Positions 32,700 to 43,730 of a stretch of 64,000 nt of DNA are shown one piece after another. A program made the translations under genes and the position numbers. The notes beneath the pieces were generated by a model. It was not told the DNA's origin. It did not search any database and worked only from the letters and a program-made list of their open reading frames with translations. This DNA is from Conoideocrella luteorostrata (Eukaryota > Ascomycota > Sordariomycetes > Hypocreales > Clavicipitaceae). The first letter of the stretch is position 1, and every line of letters begins with the position of its first letter. The stretch spans positions 62,001-126,000 of the forward strand of contig JASWJB010000100.1 of the NCBI GenBank assembly GCA_032433595.1, given 5' to 3'.

Positions 32700-33137
32700 T
32701 CACAAGAAGGCTGCGAAAACAGCAAGCAAGCCACCGAGAGAAACTGAGGCGGCCAAGCCATTGGCTGCAGCGCCGGCAGTGACAGTGGCGCTGGATGTGG
32801 GCAATGTGCCATTCGTAGTTGCGGTGACATTGGGATTTCCTGTGATTGTTGGAAGAGGAATTGTTGATCCGGTACTTTCGGTGACTGTTGGAAGAGAAAC
32901 AGTTGAAGTAGTGCTGTCGGTGATTGTAGGAAGAGGAATTGTTGAGCCGGTACTGTCAGTGATTGTTGAAAGAGAAACTGTTGAAGCGGTACTGTCGGTG
33001 ATTGTAGGAAGAGGAATCGTTGAACCAGTAGTTTCGGCTGAGGTAGGTGCAGGTTCGTCTCGTTGAAGAAGATCAGGTGCCTCAAACACACTGGCCAACG
33101 AGCTGGCGGCAAGGGTAAGGACGATGAAGCTCTTCAT
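32700..33137 (-). CDS. GPI-type Ser/Thr-rich cell-wall protein with 13-residue repeats
   Basis: An intronless 145-residue protein. It starts MKSFIVLTLAASSLAS, a signal peptide with a likely cut before VFEAP. The centre holds five tandem 13-residue units of the type GSTIPLPTITDST alternating with STVSLPTVTEST, encoded by 39-bp repeats, all rich in Ser and Thr and thus likely O-mannosylated. The C-terminus (AANGLAASVSLGGLLAVFAAFL) is a hydrophobic GPI-attachment tail with small residues before it. It should sit on the plasma membrane or in the wall. Repeat number is a probable source of strain variation. A role in adhesion or wall structure is inference. Confidence 0.85.
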   Translation of the reverse strand: MKSFIVLTLAASSLASVFEAPDLLQRDEPAPTSAETTGSTIPLPTITDSTASTVSLSTITDSTGSTIPLPTITDSTTSTVSLPTVTESTGSTIPLPTITGNPNVTATTNGTLPTSSATVTAGAAANGLAASVSLGGLLAVFAAFL

Positions 33138-34266
33138 AGCGAGAGATTAAGCCGTGACGGAACGAGTGTCTAGATGTGCGACGGAACGAGATTTATTTCG
33201 GCAGCTACTTTGCTTACAACAAAAAAATGAAGTGTGGGATGATGGGAAAGCGGCTGGGAGATCGAGCTGCGATGGACACATCCATTTATACATCTCGCTT
33301 CTGCTCCGCCTGCCGCCCTGCCTGGCAGATACCTAAATAGCACCTCGCATCCAGAACCTCAGCTCGCACCCAAGATATCCGAGTGTTCTGCCCAAAAGGT
33401 AAGACACAGCCCACAGCGCCTCATGCCGCAGTCTTTGCTTCTGCCAGCGCAGCACCCAGTCAAATCGTGACAGCCTTGGGTGACGCGTGCTTTTTTTCAG
33501 CTATAGCCCCATGGTGGCGGGTCGTGCCGGGTCTAGAAGCAGCAGATTGGTGCTACCAAACGCCACATTCTGTCAGCAAGATCCGGAATATACAAAAACT
33601 TTGTGCATTGACATGTACAGGATACCGCATGTCTCTATATTGTGGCAATGCATATGGTGTGATCCGTCGGCGGATTGATTGTCAACGGAAAAATAAAACG
33701 TGTGAAGTGTTGTTGATGGCTTCGTGGGTAGTGACGCGCGGCGGTGTGCCATGACCGGAGCTAAACATGCATGTCTCAATGGAAGAGGATGGCTGGGTAG
33801 CGGCGGAACGATCTCATAATTCCCGAGTTGTGAGATATGTGTCGCTGGCAAGCGGAGTAATATATAGTATGCAGATACTTTGATTCAGTTGAGTCGCAGC
33901 TCATTGAGCTATTTGCGATGAGTATATGCATGCATCTACTTGGGCAGTCGACACCTTTTGCGGAAAGTAACTTAGCGAGGTATTTTCCCCGCTGCAGCTC
34001 GGGTTTCAGCTCATGGGGCTGACATAAAGTACACATAACAGACACGAGATTTGATGTGGCTTGCATATCGGTCAGCATGCGAGATGTAATCAATGAAGGA
34101 TATTCTATAGTTACTCCGTTCTTCGCATGCGACTAGCGTAACGGAATAAAGTCTATCTATTAATATTCATAAGCATAAGCCCCCAGTCATTAGTGATAAA
34201 GCACAACAAAAACGCCCAACAGCAGTGCGGCCAACTTCCAGGTAATACGTCATTTTGCAGATCCCA
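33138..34266. other. Intergenic, no supported gene
   Basis: No reading frame here has a domain or convincing codon pattern. It presumably holds the promoter of the GPI protein gene and the terminator of the small secreted protein gene to the right. Confidence 0.5.
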
Positions 34267-34676
34267 TCAGCAGACCATTGACCAGGCCTTCCAGTCCTGT
34301 CCATTATTGCAGCATTCACCGGGCTGACAGTCCTTTTTGCCGGCGCTGCAAGCTTCGTCGGAATAGAGTGAGACTGCAACAGATGTTAGCTGTGGTGTTT
34401 TGTCGATTATTTCAGCAAGGTGTGGGCTAATAACGAACATGTGCAGCCCTGATTTGTGTCAATGTTGAGAATTGACTTGGCGGGGTTACCGTCGAGGCTC
34501 TTGCACTCGTTGGGCTTGAAGTCATCATCAATGACTGTCCATACGCCTTCATTCTTCTTGTAGCAGCCTTCTTCGCCGAAGAGGCGGAAGTCTGCGACAT
34601 GTTTGTTTCGGATGGTGAGCGCACTAGTAGATGTGGCAAGTGCCACGACAGCAGCGATGAGGACATTGGCGTGCAT
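34267..34676 (-). CDS. Small secreted cysteine-containing protein, two exons
   Basis: Exon 1 is 34676-34439 and exon 2 is 34373-34267. The 65-bp intron has a GTTCGT donor, an AGCTAAC branch point and a GCAG acceptor. The result is 114 residues with signal peptide MHANVLIAAVVALATSTSAL. The mature part has eight cysteines (EEGCYKK, NECKS, QGCT, EACS, KDCQPGECC, SMVC), a pattern typical of secreted effector-like or killer-like small proteins. The open frame extends upstream, but the ATG at 34676 begins the signal sequence directly and is chosen. No family name is assigned. A TACGGAGTA word lies just upstream at 34693-34701. Confidence 0.8.
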
Positions 34677-36773
34677 GTTGAAGGACGGAGATGTACGGAG
34701 TAATGATGATGCAGAATGTGAAGTTGGAAAATAGTACTTATAGAGACGCAATGCAAACAGCAAGCAATGTGATTCTTGTGGTATGTGAGGACGTATGAAT
34801 ATGAATGACTGGAATGGTGAATTGACTGAGCAAGAAGGAGCTGCCCATTTCAGTGGAAAGCCGGCCGTTATATAAGGCAGCAGCCGCCGGCGCGGTGAAA
34901 GCAAGCAATTCACACGAGCGACTTGTGAATCTTGAGGCTCAGAGGCTGTGATATTCTCGTTGCATCATACCGACATCATCAAACCATCGATAAAGCCTTG
35001 GATACGAGGTTTTGACCAGCACACGGGCCGGCCATCGTAAGGTCGCGCGTGTTGGGTGTGGATCTGCTGCCTTCGCCAGTAGCACCTGCAGCGTTGCACC
35101 CGCAAATACGAGCGACCGGCAGTCGGCACTAGCCTTTTGTCAACCATTCAATTCTCGACCTGCCTTTTGCAACAGTCATCAAGGTACGGAGTAAGAGTTG
35201 CGGAGATGGTGTGGTAGGGGAAGTAGCTCGGCAGTCGCGGATGTGAATGCTGCACGCAACCTGTTTTAGCTGCGGTTGGGGCTTGGTGCTTGCAGCTCTC
35301 AACCACGGAGTGCTAAACTTAGTCGACTCTCTTTGATGCTCCTTTGTTTACTCTAGACAGACGTACCGTCAGACGTGTGGCTCACGTCGTCATGTGGTCG
35401 GAAATGGTCCCATTATGCGATTTCGTGGCAAACGGCGACCGACGGCACGTTTATCTCGGCCTGTTGTTGTTCTAAACAATCTGCGCCAGTCGACATGCGT
35501 GCTACTATAAACAACCTCTGTCTTGTGCAACCTCGCCACCTCATACACCGTCCGACATGGCGGAGCTTGTGATCGGTGACACAGGAAATTTTCTCGAAAC
35601 ACAAAGAAAAAGTCCGAGTGTCAGCCATTTGTTGTCATGGGAATCGCGCACAGAGGTCTCGGATCGTGGCTGCTGGTCGGGGTTACTTTGTTTGCCGTAG
35701 GATCGTCGCCACACCCCAAAATTTCCTTGTTCTGAGAGCAATTTTGTTCATTGTTAGAGTCGTCTGATGGTATTCGCGATTTCGGATGGTCATCTCGGAA
35801 CTTTGCATGTTTCACGGAAGGAAATGCAAGTTTGATGTCCAAATTGGGCAACGAGCTCGCAATGCTGTAAGAGCCTACGGTGTAATTATGAGAGTTGTCT
35901 TTCTTTGTCGGACCACCGACCGCGCCTACCTCAGCAACAGTCGCCAATCAGCAGCATCACTTCCATGCGTAATAGCCGCTTTAGGCAAACACCAGGTTCT
36001 AGACTTGAGTGATGGTAATTGAGTAGCGTGGTGATACAGTGCCAACCATGTCCTGATCACTGCATGGTGGCTGTGCCAACCTGTTGGGTTTCTGTTTGCA
36101 TAGTCCTGTACTGCTCGGCTGACCTCGTATTACATGCCGTTCAGCTTCTCGTCTAGACAACAAGCGACTACAACTCATGCGGCATGTCTGTAGCAATGTC
36201 ATGCCTTCAGATTCTGCGTCACTTCTGCCTCTAACCGTTCTCGTCATACTCGGGTTAGTGTTGGCAATTATCACCAAAGTCTCTGATTTGAATGTCTCGC
36301 AATTTTTTGTGCGTGAGTTGGATCTGAATGTTTGCCATGTCTCTGCTCGCGGCAAACCGGTCCGGGGGGTTACAAAATAGGCTTGAGAAATTTGACAATC
36401 CCACTCTCTCAATCCACGAAACAAACCAAAAAAAAAAAAAAAAGTAATTCATGCCTTTACGAGCAATGTCATCATCATCATCAAAGCGTCGTCTGCATCA
36501 TGTGCTTGGCGCGAGATGCTGACAATTGAGGGCTGCAATGACCTCGCATGCCACCATGAGCTCAAGGGCAACTAGGGTCCGATGTGAAGCCTAAGTTATC
36601 CCAATCGCGACCAAAAAACATGTGCTTTAGCTGTGCTCTTATGAGCCGCGGGTACATTAATTGACAGCCATCTACGAAGTAAAAATTTAGGGCAAACGTA
36701 CGATGAATCATCGGAATACACTGGTACGGTACTCCGTATTGTTGAAAAATGTCGCAATTGGAAGCACTAAGGT
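34677..36773. other. Intergenic, no supported gene
   Basis: Two kilobases with short unconvincing frames only. It has TACGGAGTA words near 34693 and 35184 and a poly-A run near 36424-36441. Confidence 0.5.
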
Positions 36774-37744
36774 GTGCGACAAATCGATTTTGGAGGGGCG
36801 CGTCCCACATATAGTACCCCAGTAGTAATTCCGAGCCACCACTCTGTATCTCAGCTCGCAAACGAGGAAACGAAAGATGAAAGACGCAAGTACTATAGCT
36901 CTGGACCTGAAAAAGATGAAGGTTCTGATGGGAATGAGGGTTTGAGCGACAATGATTCGAAAGAAGAGGGCGACGACGCCGACGATGATGATGACTATGA
37001 TGACGAGTCATACGGGGAAGACGACAACATCAACGACTCTTCTCCACACTTCAATTTCTCCTACAAACACGTCAAATCGTCCAAATTCTTCAATGGGGCA
37101 CTGAGAGCCCAGGTCATTGTTAAATTGACGAACATTCATCTCACTCCAGACGAGCCATCGTACGACGGATCCTGACACACCGAGGGCCAGCTCAATGAAC
37201 ACATCTGCACCACGGCCTTGTTCTACCATGACAGCGCCAACATCACCGAATCACGCCTCGCTTTCCGGTCGCCTGGGAACCGGGAGAATCTGAGCAATCG
37301 ACTCAAATACCAGCAGAATGACAACAGATCTGTTGAGAAAATCTTGGCTATTCGCGGTGGTTTCCACACACTCCAAGATGTGGGCAGTGTTCTCACACGT
37401 CCTAGACGGTCGCTTTTTTCCCCGAACCTCTTCCAGCACAAGGCACATCCATTCAAATTAGAAGATGCGACTTAGCCGGGTTATCGGAAATGTTTGGCTC
37501 TTTTTCTCGTTGATCCTGCTGTACCGGTTATTTCTACGTCAAACATCCCCCTCAGCAGAGGCATTGATACACGGGTAGTGATCTGAGCGAAGCCGCCGCA
37601 ACGGTTATTCAATATATCGATTCTGTCATAGGAATGGATGAAGCTAAGAAATTGAGGGAAGGTCTTATGGATGAGAGGACGGTTTTGAAGCGGACCATGA
37701 ACGATGAGCTGGCGCATGTGGAGTGGAGTTTAAGTGAGCCTTGA
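36774..37744 (+). pseudogene. DUF4246-family protein, disabled fragment
   Basis: The plus strand encodes the C-terminal part of a DUF4246 protein: an acidic linker, then VKLTNIHLTPDEPSYDGS, HTEGQLNEHICTTALFY, SRLAFRSP, GSVLTRPRRSLFSPNLFQH and PGYRKCLALFLVDPAVPV. The frame is broken by TGA at 37173-37175 in place of the expected Trp of the YDGGSWH segment, by TAG at 37473-37475 before PGYRK, and by a shift between about 37540 and 37620. The end (EAKKLREGLMDERTVL) is in another frame, with its stop at 37742-37744. The N-terminal half of the family is not found upstream. Family members are fungal proteins with an oxygenase-like fold of unproven function. TGG to TGA is the kind of change RIP makes. 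Confidence 0.75.
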
Positions 37745-37935
37745 GGCTCAGCCGGCCTCTGGACTAGTGGCAAATACACAGTTTAAATGAGACAAATATC
37801 ACTAGGTCGGTCAACAGCATATATGGGCAGTGAATAAATATTTATTTCATGTTTTATGGTGCGCCTTGAAGTGCTTCGAGCGGTTTCTCTTCAGAATGAG
37901 ACTGTTTTTCGTGTATTTGCCTCCTAGCCATACAT

Positions 37936-39487
37936 TTACTTTGACGGCACAGAGATGTAATCGATGTCCGGTCCGTATCCTCCGTCCAAGCCCTCAAAAG
38001 TGATTTGGTTTCCCGAACCAGCGACCAGATCGCAGTTAAGAATGCTACTGCCAGTCTTTTGTCCATCAACGGTGGACAAAAACCCGACCGACTGACTCTT
38101 TCCATTTACTTTGACAGTCGCAAACCTCTGAGCAGCATCTCCGTTAGCAAACACCACCTTGACAGTTGTGCGGGTGCTGACATCGGAATGAACCCCAGAG
38201 AAAGACACAGATCCGTCTTGCGGTCCGCCGACCCAGCCCACGCCTTTTCCGCCACTGCATCCCGAGCACGACACGGCTTTGGCCCCTTTAGATAAAGCTG
38301 CACTCTCGCCTTCATATTTGCTGCTGGACGGTGCGGCTGACCAAGTCTTCGCCTTCACGTCAGGGATCCACGCATCACGGTTGGTCATGTGAATCGTAGT
38401 CCCCGAAATCTCCAACGGAAGCCAGATGTAGGTGCTCGTGGCGAGATTGTCAGAGTGCCACCGATCACCCATATAAATGGCAGAGTTACCGAAAGGTAAA
38501 ATGAAATTGGTCTGAGAGTTGTATGTGTGGGAATCCTTGTCGGCAAACAATGCCCAAGGGGACCATGGGCCAGCAAGCGACTTTGCGTAGCTGTAGACCT
38601 GTTTTGTGGAGGGTTTCAGCATTTAAACTTGACGGGGGAAGAAAAAAGGTGTTTCAAGTGTCTGCGCTCGCAACGTACGTTGTCGTTTGTGCTCCATCCA
38701 GTAAGACGAGAGCCAAACATGAAGTAGTACCCGTCCTTCTTCCAAACGGCCGGGGCCTCGATGCTTTCAGACCAGAGGTAAACGCTTTTGGTGACGTTCA
38801 GATAGTCATCACTCAATGCGTCAATCCGAAGGCCATTGGGTCGCTAACACAGGTGTTAGCATATTGTCGCGCGCAAATACGTCCGACAAAGAGCGCTTAC
38901 ATCCTCGGTCAAGAGAAATCCCTTGCCATCGTCATCCCTGAAGAGTCCCATGTCCCGCGATTGCTGTCCCAGCGGCCGGAAGCTTCCGCGATACTGGTAC
39001 TTGCCACAAACGGTATCAGATGTGGCAACGCCTACCTTTGCCTCCTTGTAGCTGGCGTCGTCGATATGCAAGTACATGACATACTTGTGCGTTTTGTCAT
39101 TGTAAATGACCTTGGGGCGCTCCACGACGCGGTTTGGTCCAAGGTCCCCCCCATTGGCGGATACGGAAAGGAGCGCATTCTCGAACTTCCACTCGACAAG
39201 ATTGGTTGATGAATAGCAGTTGACGTTTTGGAAGGGCGAGCCGTTCGTCTTGTCCTCGCCGATCATGTAGTAGGTGCCGGAAACTTCAACGACGCCGGCC
39301 CCATGTGCTTGAATGTGTTTTCCCGTGTTGACCTGCAGACGCGTCAGCCACTCACTGGGCAGGCAGCGGGCTGGAAGGTCCAAATACTCACGCTGGTCCA
39401 TGTGGCGCCAGGAATGACTTGTAGGGATGCTTGAGATGCGCCTACAAGAGCGAGAGCACCTATAACGTGCTCAATTGTACATCTCAT
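37936..39487 (-). CDS. Exo-beta-1,3-galactanase-like GH43 with CBM35
   Basis: Exons 39487-39392, 39332-38901, 38843-38679 and 38598-37936 give 451 residues; introns are 59, 57 and 80 bp. A signal peptide (about residues 1-20) is followed by a five-bladed GH43 domain with HIQAHGAG, GEDKTNGS, RVVERPKV (Glu103), SRDMGLFRDDDG and SIEAPAV (Glu205). This pattern is that of subfamily 24 exo-beta-1,3-galactanases (galactan 1,3-beta-galactosidases). The C-terminal 130 residues (YEGESAAL, CSGCSGGKGVGWVGG, GGYGPDIDYISV) are a CBM35 galactan-binding module. The enzyme should be secreted and trim the beta-1,3-galactan backbone of arabinogalactan proteins. It is transcribed away from the GH30 galactanase at 40501, from a shared promoter. 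The exon 3-4 acceptor (AAACAG before VYSYAK) is the only less certain join. Confidence 0.9.
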
Positions 39488-39600
39488 TGTGAGATGGGCT
39501 GCGTCAGTGAGGTCGTTGTAGTATTTGGTGTTTGTTCTCGTTGATCCTCGGGCGAAGCTGCATCTTTATATGCCCCAGACGAGCTGTACGGCATGCTATT

Positions 39601-39651
39601 TTCGCGGAGGGAAGATCCGCGAAATAAATTGCTATGCGAGATCTTCGCGGA
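39601..39651. promoter_or_regulatory. Three TTCGCGGA half-sites, two inverted
   Basis: TTCGCGGA at 39601-39608 and its complement TCCGCGAA at 39616-39623 form an inverted pair with a 7-bp spacer. A third TTCGCGGA is at 39644-39651. Inverted CGG-containing triplets are the usual targets of Zn2Cys6 regulators, so these are candidate sites for control of the galactanase pair. Confidence 0.5.
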
Positions 39652-40184
39652 TATACTTGGTCCACGTCATCGGATGTCGCGACAATCCATGCGCTTCCCC
39701 GCATCCTGTAGTGTGGCTATCGCTACACGCAGCGGCTCGATACCGGGGTCAACGGATCTGTCGATGCAACAGATTTTCCGGATACGGTAAAGAAATATTG
39801 CCTCATACGTTTTTCGCCCTGTTTTTGATCAACGGGGATACGCGGTCCGAGAGCCTAGCACATGGACCTGACGTCGGCAACAAGAGTCTACCTGCCCGGG
39901 GCGGAGATGAAGGGGCCGGCCACGGGCTAAAAAAGGCAGGACGTTTAACGGACATTGCGCCACGCCCCCGGCAAAAGACATATGCAAGTGCCGACTCTAC
40001 ACTCCATAGTGTGGTTTATTTCGCTGGCGTAGGCGCACCAATACGGACGTACAGAAGCTGGCGTGAGGGCGCCGCCATGTATATACCCCACGTGTCTTCG
40101 GCATGGTTCCCCAGACTTGTAAATCGCCGCGGGGAGGTCGACCTTGTTGTTTACCGCCGCCGGAGTTCTGAAATGCTTGCAAAG

Positions 40185-40200
40185 TACGGAGTACTCCGTA
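40185..40200. repeat. Perfect 16-bp palindrome TACGGAGTACTCCGTA
   Basis: A perfect palindrome about 300 bases upstream of the GH30 gene. It is identical to the copy at 43894-43909 and related to many partial copies in the window, so it is more likely a dispersed genomic word than a site specific to this promoter. Confidence 0.9.
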
Positions 40201-40500
40201 CTGAGCCTCTATAGCCCACCATTCAGCAACCCACACCCGCCGGGAATAGCCGTGAATGCAGGTGCGCGGTTTCGATTAAGTTACCTGTTAAGACGTCTCC
40301 CGGCTCCGACTTCCCCGGAGTCTCTGCTTATATCTCCCAAATATGGACGCTGAGGCGCAAAAAATGACTGTCTTCCAGAATCACACTACATCACCAGGCC
40401 ACGGTTCTAGAAAACTATATGAAGCCTCAAGCCTCAATTAGATCAGTGGATGGAAAGCGTCGCTCCATCCTAGACCAAGAGCCTAGGCACAGCTCACAAC

Positions 40501-41943
40501 ATGCATCTCTCTATTCTCTATTCAGGCCTCGCACTTGTCGCTTTCCCCGTGGCATTCGCTGACACTTCCACTGCTATCGATCCCGCTTCAAAATGGGGCA
40601 CCTGGGAGGGCTGGGGCGTCAGTTTAGCCTGGTGGGCGAAGGCGTTCGGTGACCGTGAAGATCTCGCCAATGCATTCTTCTCTACCAAATCGCAAACCCT
40701 CCTAGGCAAGAATGTCCCAGGTCTCGGTTTCAACATTGCGCGATATAACGCCGGGGCATGTAGTTCCAAGAGTTATAATGGGAGCAGCATGGTTGTGTCT
40801 CCCAACATCAAGCCATCCCGCCAAATTGATGGCTTTTGGCTTGATTGGGCAAGCTCGGACCCGTCGTCGTCCAGCTGGAACTGGTCTGTTGATGCGAAGC
40901 AGCGGGCTATGCTGCAAAAAGCCAAAGCAAAGGGAGCGAACATATTTGAGCTCTTCTCAAACTCTCCAATGTGGTGGCAATGCTACAATCACAACCCGTC
41001 CGGGGCTGCTGATAAGTTCAAGGATAACCTTCAATCTTGGAACTACAACCAGCATGCTATCTATCTAGCCAATATCGAGAAATACGCCAGGGACCACTGG
41101 GGCATTGCATTCCAGTCAGTTGATGCATTTAACGAGCCGAGCTCGGCCTACTGGGGAGCCAGCGGGACGCAAGAGGGATGTCACTTTGACGTCAGCACCA
41201 TGGACAAAGTGATCGGGTTCTTGAGTTCGGAGCTGAGTAAGCGCGGATCATCTACCTTCATCTCGGCATCAGATGAAACGAGCTACGATGCAGCAGTGTC
41301 TACTTGGAACACGTTGACCAACGCGTCAAAGGACAAGATCCGCCGCATTAATGTCCACGGCTATCAGGGCGGTGGCGGACGTCGCGATACGCTGTACTCC
41401 CAAGCTCAGCAATCCAAAAAGGCTCTATGGAACAGCGAATATGGCGATGGCGACGGCAGCGGTAAGGGGATGGCTACCAACCTGCTTCTGGACTTTTATT
41501 ATCTTCATCCCACTGCTTGGGTGTACTGGCAAGCAGTCGATATTTCTGGGTGGGGACTCGTCGTCGGTGATAATGACGCAGGATCGCTTCAATCCGTGTC
41601 TACGAAGTACTTCGTGCTGGCTCAGTTTGCTCGCCACATCCGGCCCGGCATGACGATATTGGGGGGTGGTAACTCGAACACGGTGGCGGCGTACGATGCA
41701 AAGAACAAGGTTCTAGTAATCGTTGCGGTAAATTGGGATACTGCCCAATACGTCAACTTTGACCTCTCTCGTTTTGCGAAAACTTGGAAGGACGGTGATC
41801 TAGTAAGACGATGGAGTACTACCGTGAATGGTGCTCAGCAATATGTCGAGCATAATGACACGCACTTGCAAGGAACACGATTTTGGTCATATTTTGAGGT
41901 TGGTGCTGTCCAAACATTTGAGGTTAACGGGATTGTTTTGTGA
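40501..41943 (+). CDS. Endo-beta-1,6-galactanase (GH30)
   Basis: An intronless gene of 480 residues. The signal peptide MHLSILYSGLALVAFPVAFA is followed by the typical start of fungal endo-beta-1,6-galactanases (GTWEGWGVSLAWWA). The TIM barrel carries the acid/base Glu in FNEP (Glu212) and the nucleophile Glu in NSEYGDGDGSG (Glu313). Landmark strings FSNSPMWW, NVHGYQGGG and WVYWQAVD are also present. The C-terminal 90 residues form the beta-sandwich that follows the barrel in GH30. It should be secreted and cleave internal beta-1,6-galactan side chains of type II arabinogalactan, releasing galacto-oligosaccharides. With the divergent GH43 exo-1,3-galactanase it makes a two-gene side-chain and backbone set. 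The length and all catalytic residues are normal. Confidence 0.95.
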   Translation: MHLSILYSGLALVAFPVAFADTSTAIDPASKWGTWEGWGVSLAWWAKAFGDREDLANAFFSTKSQTLLGKNVPGLGFNIARYNAGACSSKSYNGSSMVVSPNIKPSRQIDGFWLDWASSDPSSSSWNWSVDAKQRAMLQKAKAKGANIFELFSNSPMWWQCYNHNPSGAADKFKDNLQSWNYNQHAIYLANIEKYARDHWGIAFQSVDAFNEPSSAYWGASGTQEGCHFDVSTMDKVIGFLSSELSKRGSSTFISASDETSYDAAVSTWNTLTNASKDKIRRINVHGYQGGGGRRDTLYSQAQQSKKALWNSEYGDGDGSGKGMATNLLLDFYYLHPTAWVYWQAVDISGWGLVVGDNDAGSLQSVSTKYFVLAQFARHIRPGMTILGGGNSNTVAAYDAKNKVLVIVAVNWDTAQYVNFDLSRFAKTWKDGDLVRRWSTTVNGAQQYVEHNDTHLQGTRFWSYFEVGAVQTFEVNGIVL

Positions 41944-42938
41944 AATGAGACATGGTTGAAGTACTGCCGACAAGAAGCGGTTGCTTTATGTAGGTTGCGT
42001 TTTCTGTTGAATAGGGCTCCTGTCTTGAAGATATTGTCGTTGAACATGTCTTTTCTTTTCCGTCAATTGCGTGGAGCCTATGTTGTATCTCCTTATTTGA
42101 TGCGACTTCCGTTCAAACACTTAAAACAGCCCAAAAATCAAATAAAAACAATACTATTCAACTAATTTAGTGTTTATTTCCGTATGCGATGCTTGTAGAC
42201 TTGGTACACAGCTGCTTGTTGATGTCAAGGTAACGGGTGCATGAAAGTCTACCAGCTGTGCAGGTATGGTGCAAATGCAAGACGGGGAGCGTGCCGTTCT
42301 CTTTTGTATTTTAAGGTCGTTCAGGGATTAAAGGAGCTTATATTGTTGGATAATATAAGACATAATAATAATTTACAATTAAAATATAGGTTCGCAGCAA
42401 ATGTGCGTCCATTTTTGGAAGACCTGTGCTATTATCTTGTCTTCCAAGATCTGCGGCGACTTGAATCATTTCAGACTTCATACTCACCGGTGTAGACAAA
42501 CTGTCGGAAACGCACGAATGTCTCCTGATCGCCGGTTTCTCAGTTTTGCTTTCCTGCAGTGGCTTCTTTCATTGATCCATTCACTTTCGTCTTGAGGTCC
42601 CACAACCGTTCAGCAGGGCCGACGATGATCGAAAAGTTTTGGGAGCAGCAACACAAGGCTAGAATTGGCGGAACGACAACGAAGTGCGGGAGAGCATTTC
42701 CAGGTGTCCTACGCTACACTCGAACTCATCGTGATTAATCATAAGTAGAATCTAGCGACATTCGATAAACAGCGATCTGGATTGTTCTACGGAGTAGTGT
42801 CCAGCAGGTTTGATTGGCAGCGCGAAGTGATCAGGCGAAGAATGTGTGAATAAATCATGTGACCTTTCTGCTGAAATACCTCCGCACTGGACGTGTTCGG
42901 ATGGACTTTAACACAGGCCATCAGCTCCCCCAAGGAAA
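41944..42938. other. Intergenic, no supported gene
   Basis: No gene is visible. It contains a CTACGGAGTAG word near 42788 and AT-rich patches at 42340-42390. Confidence 0.5.
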
Positions 42939-43730
42939 ATGGAAACAGGAAATATCAGAGTGTTCCGAAACGAATGTGTCGAGTAAGTGATCAGTTTCTT
43001 CAGGCAAAAACAATTTCTTAGTTTAATATCTGATTTTATATGGTCTAGTCTCAGCGGCCGACCTGTAGAGATTATCATTGATGAGACTTCATTCCACGTC
43101 AGCGAGAAGCTTATCCGTGCTGCATCGCCTTTCTTCGACAAGGCATTTGGCGGCGAATGGGATGAGTCCAAAAGCCGAACCATCGAGCTCAGAGAACACG
43201 ATGCCGAAGTATTTCGAACGTACCTGTATTGGCTTCACCTTCATAAACTCGCAGTACGAAACGATGAACCCGGATTCGCCGGTAACGAGGAGTACATCCA
43301 TTTAGCGAAAGCTTATGTGCTGGGGGATTTTTTATCAGACTTTGAATTTAAGGACGCTGTTCTGGATGCTATTTTAGAGAAGAGCAACTCGGAGGCACAC
43401 GATGGGCGAAAGTGGAATCCTGTTGGGCCTGTCATTCGCCACATCTACGACAACACCCTGGATTGCTCGAAAGCAAGGCAGCTTCTCGTGGATCTTTATA
43501 CGCTCCACGGTCGCGGCGACTGGTTGCGAGATTGGGCGGATCCAGAAGATCTCCCAAAGGAGTTTCTTCTCGACCTCGCAGTGGCTCTTCTTGACAAAAG
43601 AGTTCGGCCAAAGGCCGCTACCCAGCTTGGCCCATGTCACTATCATCAACATCAACCCACCCAGAGCTGCTACAGAAAAAAAACGCCGACGAAAGAAGCA
43701 GCTCCTTCGTCGACAGCCTCTAGCATCTAA
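42939..43730 (+). CDS. BTB/POZ-domain protein, two exons
   Basis: Exon 1 is 42939-42982, a 66-bp intron is 42983-43048 (GTAAGT donor, TCTAG acceptor), and exon 2 is 43049-43730. The 241-residue product begins METGNIRVFRNECVDLSG and runs straight into a BTB domain (VEIIIDETSFHVSEKLI, then SPFFDKAFGGEWDES). The domain spans about residues 15-110. Helices follow (LAKAYVLGDFLSDFEFKDAV), the usual fungal BTB continuation. The tail is basic and Ser/Thr-rich. BTB domains mediate dimers and can recruit Cul3 ubiquitin ligase; the partner is unknown. Small BTB proteins of this kind are common and variable in ascomycetes. The intron call is supported by frame and by the need to begin the domain correctly. 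Confidence 0.85.

Larger units (their letters stand above)
39488..40500. promoter_or_regulatory. Bidirectional promoter of the galactanase pair
   Basis: This 1-kb interval separates two divergent arabinogalactan-degrading genes. On the minus side a TATAAA box lies at 39565-39570, 78 bases before the GH43 start. Three 8-bp half-sites TTCGCGGA (39601-39608, inverted at 39616-39623, and 39644-39651) sit 115-165 bases upstream of the same start. A perfect 16-bp palindrome TACGGAGTACTCCGTA is at 40185-40200. The CGCGGA cluster could bind a zinc-cluster regulator, which is inference. Confidence 0.6.

Noticed and set aside
36562..37011. Minus-strand frame rich in His and Arg.
   Set aside because: It is the antisense of the acidic region of the DUF4246 remnant.
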